Shown here piece by piece: positions 21,831 through 35,900 of a DNA stretch of 64,000 nucleotides; position 1 is the first letter of the stretch; each line of letters opens with the position of its first letter. The translations under genes and the position numbers were made by a program. Origin of the DNA: Streblospio benedicti. Lineage: Eukaryota > Annelida > Polychaeta > Spionida > Spionidae. The DNA is taken from the NCBI GenBank assembly GCA_019095985.1, contig CM032660.1, forward strand, positions 27,987,619 to 28,051,618. Reading direction: 5' to 3'. The notes beneath the pieces are model-generated. The model ran no database searches. It saw only the letters and a program-made list of their open reading frames with translations, and was not told the DNA's origin.

Positions 21831-24719
21831 CTATATAAAACAATTTGTTCCATTTTACAGAAAGCACTCATATTAATTTGAGGCCATTTATACTACGATA
21901 TCCTCAAGTACCTAAAAGAGCATATACAAATTAAACTGCAAATTTTAAAATTACATACATCTCTACCATAACATGTTACTGCTTTCTGATGAACCATTCC
22001 TGCCTTCAAATCCAAAGCAAAACTCATATTTTCAAAAGACACGTCAATCTTAGGTACATAAAACCTCAAAAAGGTTAGATTACATTCAATATACACAAGA
22101 CATAAGTGTTCAATATTTACAGTGCTTTAAGTTAAAAAGCATATATTTTCAGTTATTTATACAAAATAAGAGTAATTCACATGTTTTCCAACATTTAACT
22201 TCTCTATCATTATTTTCACTAATTTACTTTGATTATAAGTGTACTTTTAAATATTGTATACTGACCAATCGATCTGTAATTAAAAGAATTGTGGTTATAT
22301 AGAAATTGCTTACATGTCACAGTAGAACTAATTACAAGTCATTGAAAATACAGTACACACTATGACTAGTAATATACTATGTTCTTCCTTTACAAAAAAT
22401 AAGTATTTAAGAAAACAGCTAAAAGATTGTCAGATGTCATTTTCTGTCATTGATAGTGATATTTTGTCATCTAATTTTTCATTAAATGAATGTAAAACAG
22501 GTAAGAATTTGATAAAAAACAATACGTGAACGCTTGCTTTTTAGACTAAAGTATCTCTTAACCTCTGTTAGTTGTGATTTGAACCCATCACTAAAATACA
22601 TGTATAATGAAGTTTATAAAATTACATTTAACAATTCTAAATATTTTTAACTTCTTTTCTTACATAAAAAATAACTTGAAGAAAAGAAATTACATCTTTT
22701 CAGACACTGAGATCATACAGTTTAGGAGTAAAGAATGAAAAAAAGATAGAATGATTCTCTTTAAAATACAATGAGCAGGATTGTCAATGTCAAATCACTT
22801 ACATAATATTCTTCATCCAATAAAACAGATTAGCAGTAACATTATGGGTAACACATTGAACATTTATGCAATAACAAATACAAACGTATGATACACATAC
22901 ATATGGTACAAAAAGTCATTTGAATATATCGCTTTGGTTTGCATTGATCTGCAATTAAGGACAATTTGTATGCATCACAGATTATTTTGATAATTTGCAA
23001 TTATTCTTACGTTTATCAAATAACTGAAATTACACTAAATCACAAAACGCCATAAGAATATTAACAAAATTAATTCATGCTTCTTTAAAGAAATGAATGC
23101 GGCAGAAAACAGATAAAAATAATGAAGGCATCTAAAAACCAGATTCTATTATGCTCAGTAATAGATAATTGTGTTCATCGCCAGAATGCCATATTGACAA
23201 AGGTGTTTTAAATACAGAAACAAATCATTATTCTTCAAAAACAAAATTAAAATATCTTATCTAATCCACAATGATTTTATTTTATTTTGCTGCATATGAA
23301 CCATGTGAAAAGAAATGCTTCTAATTTTTAAATGATGATTAATTTTTACTATTTATGTTTTTGCACCAAATACCTTTTACATACAATCAGCATAGCAACA
23401 AGCTATGTATAAGATTTATTTCGAAACCATCCCTCCCTCAACATATATTCCAAACGTACTTTTCCTAATTAAGTAATGAACAAGTAATGAGGCAGAAATG
23501 GTTAGAGAATTATTCAACGCACATTAGGGAATGTGTATTGTAAAGTGACAAGAAACTATCACTAAACAAAAACTATTAGAGTCGGAAAGATGAAGCTATG
23601 CTCATAAGCCCAACGACCTTGCATGTAGATCATCATTCTATCTCAACATGAAATTTTCACTCCATATGCTATGATTTTTTGGTCAACCTTTTGTCACAAA
23701 TTTTTTTTATTTGAAACCAGCAACATTACCCATACAACATCAGCAACATTACGTTTTATGTTAAATAGCTAAAACATCTGATGTTTTCAATATTTGCTAA
23801 AAGCCTGTATAAAAATGCCACTTGTCCTAAACTAAAAAAAATAAAATCACATACATTAATTTTTCAATTCAGTTAATATTTTTGTATGTCATATCATACT
23901 TTTGCTACACAAAAGACCATATTAAGCCTACATGTATATGATAGTTCATTAAAATTGTCAGCATTATCAGAATGCATTGGTAGTTGAATATTTAATATAT
24001 ATCAATATCCTATAAGGTCCAATACAGGATAAAACAGAACAGTGACCATACTTAAATTCATAACTAACAATAACACATGAAATAAATATTCTCTGTATTT
24101 GTCGAACACATGAATAAATAATATGTAATGTCTAAAACTTCTATATCATAATTACATCCTCACCTTCAAATATAACAATAACAACATTCCCATGTGAATG
24201 TATTATACCAACATATCACTAATTATGTGCTTTCATAATTCATTTCAACATAATTTCATAATGTTTTTTCACTACATACAATGTATGTAACTACAATACT
24301 ATAGCAACAAATAGCGTTATTATGGTGAATAACATTTGAAATTAGTATTACAATTTTAAAACATCATATCACATCACACAAATTAGCAAGATCGTGGCAT
24401 TAATATTTTCCATGCAACTTGAAAGTTATTTACTCAGGAGTAATTTGTCACAGCACCCATCCCAACTGAAATACCATTAAAACTTACTTTAAATGACCAT
24501 ACCAGCTAGAAAACTATTCTCTATAATGTAAACACCTTCATAGAGTAACCATCTGCAGAAACAAAAAGTTCCAAGATCCTATCTATACTAAACAACTATT
24601 GTTTATGTTAACTCTGGTAACTTTCCTTCCTGCTACAACTGTAGTCATTTAAGAGGTTTTAAAATGGGGTTCCACATTGTCTCTCACAAATCCATCACCA
24701 TGTTATGCTGTGGCTTCGT
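21825..24719 (-). other. nvd: Presumed long 3' UTR of the oxygenase gene
   Basis: About 2.9 kb of uniformly AT-rich, repeat-poor sequence follows the stop codon. On the minus strand, AATAAA occurs at 21825-21830 with a GT-rich stretch (TGGTTTGATGGTTTG) just after it, a fitting cleavage signal. Other AATAAA hexamers lie upstream, for example near 23414 and 23280, so shorter 3' ends are possible. The true end cannot be read from sequence alone. Confidence 0.4.
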
Positions 24720-24746
24720 CTACCAGCTCAGTGTGTCTTTCTGTAT
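24720..24746 (-). CDS. nvd: nvd exon 9, eight-residue coding end
   Basis: After a TTTGCTGTAG acceptor the frame reads IQKDTLSW and stops with TAG. The family usually ends in a similar D-S/T-L-x-W tail after SPR, which strongly supports this small coding end 1.18 kb beyond exon 8. The rest of the exon is 3' UTR. Confidence 0.85.
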   Translation of the reverse strand: MQKDTLSW

Positions 24747-27700
24747 CTACAGCAAATTATACATGATCATTCGTTTATGTTTGTTATACCATAGCTAACT
24801 AAGTCATTCAATCATAAATATATGCCATTAATTGCAGTTCCACGTCAAGTCACATTTTATGAGAAAAAAAATTACACCAATACAGCATATCTTGGGTTAA
24901 AAAAAGTGCTCCATTCCATTAATCAATAAGTTGAAGGATTGTGAAAATAGAATATTGAGATAAATGCTTGATTCCCTTTAAGTGGCAAAACCCACAGCAA
25001 GGGATGCTTGCCGTACGGCGATTATAAACCCACAGTGACGGATCATATTACTTGACGTACGGCTGCCGTACGGCTCTGGAATTAGCACAAGAAAAAAATC
25101 GCAATATTTACATCAGAATATAAGTAATGAGCTGTATACTGGTTTTCTTTTCACAGTATCAATCTTAAAATGTCAAAGATTACTACGCGTAAGCGGTATT
25201 TAATACTGGCGATGTTGGAAACCATGAAAGCAGATATTGAATGGGAGACTAGAATAGTAAATATGATACTGAAAACAAGCAAGCGGGAACATCGGTACTG
25301 GGTGCATAATATCTTACGTAGTAAAGGATTATCTAGTAAAGGATTATTTACAGGTGTGCTAAGATGATTTGCCGTAAGGTTCTATTTGATACCAATCCGT
25401 CAGTATGGGTTTTACCCAATAGAAAAGTCACTAAAGCATTCCACACAACAGCGTACGACACCGTAAGACACCGTACGGCTCGTTCATGTCAATTGCCCCC
25501 CTAGGCGATCGAGAAATCTCCTGTACGGCAGTGGTCCGCTGCCGTACGGCGCCATACAGCAAAATTTCACTGTGGGTTTTATCCCATGTAAAATGCATTG
25601 GAGCAATCTGCACAAACTTGCCGTACGGCTGCCGTACGTTTCTATGGGTTTCACGCCTAAAGGTGCTATCAAGTTTTATTTTGCCTTTTTAAAAAAAAAA
25701 ATATTTCTCTGTATATTTTAGTATCAGTATCGACAATTCATCATTTCTGACCTACACAAACATCATTTATATTTTTAGATAATGTATTTTGTGAATAAAA
25801 CACCATTATAGATAAAATTCAGGGCCATGTGTGTTATGTTATTATTTAAATACCATAGTGGCCTTCTAAGAGGTTTTTGTACTTCTAGATAGACATGTTG
25901 TGATAGCAAGATTTCAGCTTACTTGTAGGCGTGGACTGTGCTCGGAGTAAAACTGCTTGTACCAGCGCCTGTGCTTGGCCACCAGCGAGTCATACTTGGA
26001 CTTGACGAACACGGGGTTTCCCTCGTAGCGCTTGTTGTTCCAGATCATGATGTCACGTTCCACCTGATAACCCCAACACAAAACACACATTTGTACTCGT
26101 TACTGCATCGTAGCTTAAATTTTATTATGCAGAAGTGTATGTCATAAATAATCTATGTATTTTTTTTACAAACCACAGAAAGATCTATTGGGTGCTGATT
26201 TATTTTAAACATTACAACAATTACATAACTACATTTTGATTACAGTTTAATTGTGGTTGTACATGCATTACTGATACAATGAATTTCTAATATAAATGTA
26301 GCACTTGGCTTTAAGAATATATTAGTCATTTGACCTGGAAACAATAAAGTTTAAATCCATATTACAACAATTGAAGGATCACAATGCTAGAGGAATGTAA
26401 ATGCAATCATAATAAAATAGCGGATACACTTCTAGGTTTGTAAGTAGATATTGTTTAAAAAAAGCTCCATAAAACATTACAACTCTGACGCACAATAGAG
26501 AAAATTGAAATTTGTTCTTTATTGAAACAATGTTAGAAGTGTCTTGCAGTATCATTTGTACATTTGTGCTTACAAATTCAAACTTATTGCCAAATGATGA
26601 GGAAACAGATTACATTAGAACGGTTATTGCACCATAATGTCTTCCAAGAAATAAAAAAGGATTCATACAAATTTAAAGTGTTATCAACATATCACATACA
26701 ACATACGCTTTCTAAAAATCAAATAATGAATGAAATATACCAATAATAGTTTGCTGTAAATAAAATTTATGTTTATTTAATAATATGTATCAATGATCTG
26801 GTGAAATTTTGGTACACTTATTAGAACATCATGACATGAAACCTAATAGATTTAGATTATTGAAAATGGGCACAAGTGGTGTTATTTCTATATCATATTA
26901 TTATAGGAGATAATTAATTTGAGGAGCAAATAATATCATGGGGCGTGGGTGAATTTTCAATTAGAGGTGTCTTGGCGTCCATTATGAACGCCAGGTACAT
27001 ATTCTATGACGTCCATATTATATTTTTAAAATGCCATTGCAAGTCCATTCAATGTATCTGAACATGTCCTGGAAATCTTATTTGAAAATAGATTCATTGG
27101 ATTTCTTCTTCTATAGATATATTTCTTGATTTTGTGATAAATCCCTTAAAACTTACTATCTGAATATTTTCTGACATTTTCAATGTCCATCTTCAGAGAC
27201 TTCATTTTTCTGTCACCAGATGGCAGCACGTGACAGTAAAAGAAGTCAGCCAGTGTTTGTTTGATAACTGGTAAGCTCCTTCATCTCTGTTAATGTTCTC
27301 AACAGTCATACGGATTGTTATAGACTCGAAGATTTTAGATTTATCATGGTGATAGGAATTAGGATGTTGTGATTATCGCTCCCATCTCTCATCAAATGCA
27401 CACATAAACTTCTGCATTTTCTATTACCGGTATACGAAAGTGGTATTGGTGTTAATCAGCATGTGTTCTACCTGATTCAAAAGAGCGCACTGGCAGAGAC
27501 ATTTACGTCATAGATAGAAAATTAAAGAAAAAAACCAACGGCCCACTATTACTAATTGTACTGTCTATACAAAATACCTGCTTTAACAGCATGATACATA
27601 GTGGGTAACCGTTCAATACAGAGGAATTAAATGATTTTTTTTTTCACTTTGCACCAGCAAGGCATCCTACTGAGAATATTATTTTAAGAGTAGCAAAATT

Positions 27701-30700
27701 TTCATTCAATCAAGTTTCATTCATATCTGCAGTAAATATATAATCACCTTTGCCATTCTTTTTGTTTATATATTCCAATCAAATGGGATGTTTAATTACT
27801 TTTTTCACAAAGTTGTCCAAACTTTAAAAAAAAAACAATCTTGTTGGGCTAATTTAAGAATATTAAATAGTATATGACAAAAATAGAATATAGAAAAATA
27901 TCAAAAAATACAAATATGACCATCTGATGTGCGGCTATGAAATAATTTCATCCACATTCTTTAGTAAGTATGGCGACTGTTTGAGAGAAAGGCTTGTTAC
28001 CTGACAAGAGTTTATACCCTAAGCATAGGACGTATTGCACACAAAAATGAAACAGCAGGCTTAAACATATGGAAATTTAGGTAAAATGACTCATTTGTTG
28101 CCATTTTTAATAGCAGTCATGATGTAATGATCATCATTTTCCTTTCTATATCGATGCATGAAAATGGTCCACATAGAACTAAATTCTACAAAAGTAAATA
28201 TTTTCCACACTTTTATTCTTATTTTCACAAACATGCCAAATGATTCTTTACATATGTCAACAATAGGGAACCCAATGGAATTATGATCAAGTCTAAAAAT
28301 CACATAATCCATTGATTGTTCACAAATATTTCAAATGAATAACAAACAAGCTGGGTGATACTAATCAGGCCCCCTCACTTCATGCTGATACTGAAGTGAG
28401 GATCACATTCAAATCATGTGCAATGCAGTCGGATTATCATGGATCCAACACAGCTAAGCTGATTGGCCACATAGAGCGAGTATTAGTAATCACGCACATG
28501 CAGCGAACAGAAATATCATTACCTATAATATTTCATCAAATAAAAGACGCAAACATTCGCAAAAAAGTTGGGCTACTTTACAGACAGAATTGTTAGTCTT
28601 CACTATTCAAAGTATCAAAACTCATCATGCAGTATAGAAAGTTATCAAAAGATCTAAGATTAACTGTACGTTACATATGAATATATATTTTCCGTAATAA
28701 CGATTTTGATTCACAAATCAAATTCATTGATATCATGAAATACACATTATTCAATTGATTTGGTGCCATGGAACGATACAAAAATAATCTGCCATTAGTC
28801 AACCATACTCTAGTCCCTTATTACTTTGACATCCTTGTGAATGAATGATCAATTCAGAATCATTAGGTATCATTCATCATAAATCGTAATTTGCTTGAGA
28901 CGACAAACATTTTCAGTTTGTTTTAAAACGTATTTTATCAATATCCTATATTATCGCCCACATTTTTTGTAGCAATATCAATGTATTTCTATTACTATCA
29001 TATACCTGACTTCAGACCGGTTTATTTTTTTACGCACCATCAATCTTTGTAAATATTATCTAGAAATGTACTTGTAATATCTGCATGTTATAGATAATGT
29101 TCACCCATTTTCATGTATTCTTTTATAATCTTTTATAAAACAATGGAGCGATAAGTTTCAAACTTAATGAAGTTTATGGCTATACCACACCAAGCACAAG
29201 CATCTATACTTCTGTAACTTAAAATTTTCCTCCCCATAAGCATTGAATTTGCCATATATTTCAATCCTATAAATGAAATATATACGGTACAATGACATCT
29301 ACCTGTTTATTGTTTTATATACTATCAACTTTCAGTATTCACAAACATTCTGGAATGCAATCACAACAGCAAAATGCAACATTAGAATACATAAACCACT
29401 TAAATTAAGTGCCGAGACCACACAGTTGGAGCAGCATGACTAGGAGGAGTCTCCGCTGCCACTCCCTACACTGCTCCACTCAGGGACCGACAACGCCGGC
29501 ATTACAAACCTGTAGGGCCTCGCCGAGCATGAAGAATTTGCCAATGATCGTGGGAATGCGTGACTCGAAATAGATATGGTGCACAAGCCTCTGGGTGATA
29601 GGCTCTATGGGTGTGAGCAGGTGCAGAAAGCAGCCTTTGCCGAACAGCGACTCGAAGCGCAGGTACACGATGCCGGGTCCGATCTGTAAGAGAGAACTGG
29701 CGAGCGTTAGAGGCTGCTACTAGTTGGGGGAGACCTGGTTTTCTTGTTCTGATGCCGCTGCTTCAGCCTCTGCATTCTAGGAGCTGCCAATTCAGGACTG
29801 CATGTGGCTAAGTGAGAGTTGTGTCAGGAGTGGTGGCTGTTTATTAGAAAGCCCATTTTTGACTTGGATAGATAGAGAAACGACATCGTCATTCATTAAT
29901 TCAAAATAGATCCAAATATTACCCAAAGTCATGGCAAAATGACTAAGGTACTCTCTTGATAAATGATTTCACTATTCTGCACAGCCTCCACACCAAACCC
30001 ACTTCCAGAAGCTCCATACAAAGTCAAGCGTCAAACAGTTGCCATTGACTAAGAATGACCTGTCTTTCTGTGCACTGTCATCATCTCACCTGCAAGGCCT
30101 CGCCAAGCATGAAGACCTTGCCAATGATTGTAGGCAGACGCGAGTCCATGTACACCTGGTGGATCATGCGCTGCTCAAGTGGGCGCTGCGGCGTCACTGT
30201 ATGCAAGAAGCAGCCTCGCGCCAACCAGTTGTTGAACGTCAGGTACACCACCCCTGGCCCAATCTAAAAGTGACGTCGACGATAGCATGCGCTAAAATAG
30301 CGGCCAAAAATAGCAATGGTCAGGTGTTAGCTTGGGGTGGTTGCTACAGTAAAAGCTTGTAATCGCAATATGCCTCGAATCAAAACATTTTTACCGGGTA
30401 GCTTGAGATTGGGAGGCCACTTGTAACGTGGCACATTAAAATTTATATTTTCATCTACAAAGAAAGTATGTAGGGAATCTATACTGTTTAGTAAACTATA
30501 TGTTACATATGGATAATAGTTTTTAGAATAAAAGTAATTCACAGGTAAACATACATCAGCTGGTAACCAAAAAATAACAATGAGGTAAAAAAAATACATC
30601 TAAGCTTGGCTAGAATATTTTTTATCATAACTTACTGTAACTGAAGACAAAAACATAAAAAGAAACTTGAGATATTGATAGCTACTGTTACATAATGATA

Positions 30701-32941
30701 AAGCATGAGTTAAAAGCATTAGAGAGAAATTATGAATTCTATGTTAGTATTTAAAAATGCAAGCCAAGCATAGCATGCAGTGTCCACCATTTCTGAAAGC
30801 TATAACTTTAAGCCCAAAAAAGAAAACAATGTACACTGTATAAAATAAATACTGTTCAAGAAAACACATTTACATATACACAAAATAATTGATTAGCATA
30901 CATAATTAAGAATACTAATAACTCTGCAGGGCAAAATAATTCAATATATGAATATCTGTAATAATTCTAAACGAGGTACCATAAAATGCTGATTAATTGC
31001 CCTTATTTGAATAAACATAGCAGGGATTATTTTTAGATAAAAATATTGTTTTCAAGGTGCTTTAAAATAATTCCTAAAACTAAACTAGACAATTGCCTTT
31101 TTGCACTTAAAAACTTCAGTAACTCATTATAACTGGCAGTCAGCCGATACTTATAATGTGTGATCTGCGCATCATTTATATGTATTTAATAGTTACCATA
31201 TTTTATGGTGCCCTTCAATAATTGTCCTCCCGCGCTAGACATATTCAAATAATTGCCTTGGGCTATCAATCAGCAAATAATAGATAAAACTGCATATATA
31301 ATCAAATTGTCAAATCATAAACAAATATTACTTACAAATATTCAATTTGTTGCAATACAGTAGAAAGTCATTATCAGCGATAACAGTAAAATACTCTTAG
31401 ATCAAGATTGCATATATTTTAGACAACATAATGTGGATGAAGGGAAATAAAACTTACAAATATCAGAAAATTCGAGGTAAGCAATATCGAGATAATGAGT
31501 TTCTACTGCATATATTATGCTATCTATTCTATTATTACTTAGACACTCTGTTGAAAATAAGAACGAATATCACAGAATGTACACTTCTCTATTCCTACTA
31601 AAATATAACGTGCTAGGAAACTACTATTTCATATTTAAAATGTTTGCCCATTACCAAATCGATTATTATTATTTTAAAAAGAAAATGAAGTACGGAAACC
31701 AACATTAGGGTGGTTATTTGGTATATCCCCTGGAGATCTATTATATATATATATATATACAAACAACCAGGTGCTCACTATTCGCAAGTGAAAAGGTGTC
31801 AACATAACAAAAATATAAGATATAATATAACATCCAATGAATACCAGTAAGTAACAAAATGATACAAACTCTCAAGGGACCCAAGTACTTATGAACAGAT
31901 TTTTTACCGTTTAAATATGATGGGTTTCACCAGACACATGTTGTAATGATTTCTTTCGTGGGTAATCAATATCGATCAATATTTCTGAGAATGCTGCAGT
32001 ACCTGTTTTGCCTCGACGTAGAGGTCCAGGAGCCCCATGTGAAAGCCGAAGATGCTGATGGAGTGTTTGAGTCTCAGCACTCCGCAGTGGGTTTCTGGCT
32101 CAGGTTCTGGTGTCCAACCACCCTCCCAGATGTGCTTGGCAAAGCTCCACACCCAGCTGTATGTGTACCTGAAGAAAAGAAGTGATACATGGTAAGTCAT
32201 GTTATGCATTATTTATGTGTCATTTTTTAAAGAAATGAAAAAGAAAAATAGCATGCTTCAAATTTCTGTGACCTTGTGTCCCTGACAAAGATATAGAAGT
32301 CTCAGTTAATGAGAATTAAATAGGAAATTGATAAAGATCTACCAGTTACCTTACTATAAATCTGTTCATTTTATTTTTCTGCTTTAAAAAAAAATCGCAC
32401 AAATACAGTAAGCTGTAACTACTAATATTAATGCTCTGCATTGTGGATATGCAAAGTTGACAAATCCGTATCCACAGTCCAGAATGTGAACAGCCTCTTA
32501 ATAAATAACATATGATTATGGTTGTGACGTTGACTACATCATCATATTTTCAGGGTTAGAGTGCATTACTGTGCAGTACTGTACTGTTACAAAACGACAT
32601 CAGTACCTTAGATCAATACCAGCAGAAAGGATGGGGCCATGAACCTGTGCCAAGTGGGCCACATCAGCACCGTTTTCTGGCACTTCCTGAAATGAGTCAG
32701 TCAACAAAAGTGTCAGTACAATGACACGAGAATTGCAGAACTTAAACATTGAAAATTACCTTCTGTAAAGTTAAAATCGGGAGCTTAAATAGTCGTACTC
32801 TAATACTCAATCCCTTCTGAGTTCATCTTCTCCTGCCAAGACTCAATTTTAGTTTCCATCCTTAATAATATTTCTGAAGCAGCAACTACAAAATTACACA
32901 GCAGATGCAACAATATCTGCATTAGCAGCAGCAGCAGCATT

Positions 32942-32996
<55 letters not shown>

Positions 32997-35900
32997 CCAA
33001 CACTATCATAACAACCGCCTGAATCCGGCCACTGACCTCGATGTGTGCGTTGACAATGTGCTCGGTGCGTCCGCGGTACGTCCACTGGCCCTTGGTGATC
33101 TCCTCGATCTCAGGCGGCGTCCATGACGGCTCAGCACCCTCGGCATGGTACCAGATGTGGATGAAATTATTCAACTCCAGTGTTGTGTACGACTTGATGT
33201 TCGCCTTCTCCGGAACTGAAATGAGGGAACAAGACTTGATATACACAAGTATTTTAGAAAAACGAGGCAGGGGAAAATGGTGGAAGTATTAAGGATAATT
33301 GCTAGTTCAGAGACCGCAAAGATTCCTTTGCTGAAGTGCAACCTTAGGATTTCACAGAACATTAGACTTTGATTGTATGTGATTTTTCACTTGTAAGTTG
33401 TTGCTATACAAACATATATAAAAGACCAAGTGCATTTAATGCGACCAGTGTCCCAGAAATGGTGATTGTCTACATAGAGTGGTTTTGACAGATATGCATA
33501 TCCCAATGACCGAACACATTTTAACAGCTTCAGTGCATGCGTGAGATTTGAAGTATTAATAGGACAGATTAAAAAAAAATACAATAAATCAGGTGATTGT
33601 GCTCAAACCCTTCCCGATTTGGCATGAGGTAATTTACATCTAAGAGAAGTGCGTAATTTTAAGTTTGATTTTTTAGAGTCATCTAAATACAAATTTTACA
33701 TTCCTTCTGGAAATTAATATTCTATTCTAATACTCATCTTTTCAAGAATACTAAATCCTAAAATGTGAATCATTTTGTTGATCAAAAGATTCTGCTTTGA
33801 ATTACTCATGACTGGTATTTAGACATCCAGACAAAATTGTGTGCAACTTACACCAGTAGGTATATGAATATTATATCATCTCATTGCAAGAACACATTTT
33901 TTTAAATATAAGAAGCAACACTTGTATCATATCATATGAATCACAGGTGTTTTGTTTTCTATTTACGCATACATCTCCAGTGGACTCATTGTTATATTCT
34001 TAAAATGATACACAGCGCGCAATACTCATGACAGCAGAGTCTTATTTTAGAGGTTTGCTCAAGTTGTAAAGAAAAAAATCTAACAGTCATGTTTTAATCA
34101 AATAAGAGCACTATAACAAAGAAATGAAAAATGATGTTTTTAAATGATATAATCGTAGATGTAGTCAACTACCAAAAGGCTTCTTGAAGGAATGACTATA
34201 ATGAATGAACAGCAAAACATTGTAATGACACTTTGCTTTTTCTGTCTGTATGACGTCCACTTCAACCTTATCAGTTTGATTAAATATTATCAAAGAAGCA
34301 ACCATATTTTTACTAGTAGACAACTGATCTTCATTCAAATGACTCCTGGTATCAAAAAATAGCCAGTGAGATATGAACGGGGTTTAATAGAGATAAAAAT
34401 AGTAAGAAAAAATATTGTTTCGATATAATACTCCACAAATGCATTACATACTCTGCCAAAAATCCGTTGAAAGACTGAGTAGGAATGACTTAAACATACA
34501 TTGCCATTGGTAATTGTCTCACTTGACAAGATGTTTCTCTCCTATAAATTGAGTGTCATTATGTAAAAGAATGCTTAAGTGTAGAACGATCATCAATCAA
34601 AATCAATCTTCAAAATGCAGGGTTTTCCCAGTACGGTTATACATAGAATTATGCTGTCCACTTCAGCACACTCAAAAATCAAGGTTTATAACTGGGACAT
34701 AAACCCCAATCTTACATACAGCGGGAACCACTTACATTGGACATTACATTGTTGTAGCATAGCAATTGTTTCGAATTATCCATACCTTTGACTTATAAGA
34801 ACTTATTATTTTCTACTTTGATTTTCTAGACTATTGGGTTTACATATAGGATCTCTCCACTTACAATTACTATTTGCCTAATTCTCTGATAAGATATTAC
34901 TGCAACTAGCCAATCAATGCCACAGGCTATAGTCTGTAATATATAATTTTAAAACTGACATCCATTACAGTAAAACTCTTATAAGCTTAACACAAGTTAA
35001 ACAGCATATATATAGATTAATTAACGATTTTCCTTTATTGGCAAGTGGTCTATATAACTACCGGTCATATTTTGCAATATTTTCAGTGTAATAGAAATAT
35101 CATACACATATAGCTTCTTTACATGGTTTGCTGTATGATTCAATCTATATTTCATTACCATATATGAACTTTGGCCTATGACATTGTTATACAAGTTATT
35201 GGCGACAGAGCTCATCACAAATGCTAATGAGATAACAGGAATCATCATAGTATCAAGATGACTGCTTAAGTATGAATTAAATCAGAGAATTCTGGCATCT
35301 TTCTGTTCCTCATATTTGGCTGACATTGTTGTTTTATAATTTATAATTTATTGCAATGAAAGCTGCTAATACATGTATATTATGTTATTATCATACCGCT
35401 TTTTATCAATGGCTACAATGTCTGGCATAAAACGGAAAAAAAACACTAAAAGACCTTTCTACCAATTGAAAATAGACTTATTGAATTTCTTTTTATATAA
35501 ATATAGTGATTAATTTTTAGATAAATCACTTTTGAATTTTACAAAATGAATTGGACATCATTACGATTCGCCTTCACATGAAACTGATCATCAATTACTC
35601 AGGATATACAAAATGACAAAAATGATGAGTTTCTCAATACTATGCCTATGTGATCATATGTGAAATATTTTACCACAGCTATCCTTCAAAACATACACAA
35701 CACTGTGGCTGCTTCTGTGGCTGAGTGGATAGGGCTTTAGTCTCATGAAGCGAAGGTCTTGGGTTTAATTCCCGGTCGGGTCTGGTTGTTGGTGTTGAGC
35801 AAACTCATAGATGCACATAGCTCCTTGGCAACTACACAGTAATTGGGTACAGATCATTGGGTTGAAAAGTGAGTGAATGATGATTGTGTGAGTGATAAGC

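Noticed and set aside
32800-33246. 148-codon minus-strand frame with a long leucine run
   Set aside because: It is exon 4 read through its donor into the CTG repeat of intron 4. The spliced product joins exon 5 in frame and fits the family.
35715-35785. tRNA gene
   Set aside because: The A- and B-box-like blocks are present but a full cloverleaf does not form cleanly, and a conserved non-tRNA body and tail follow. It is a SINE head.
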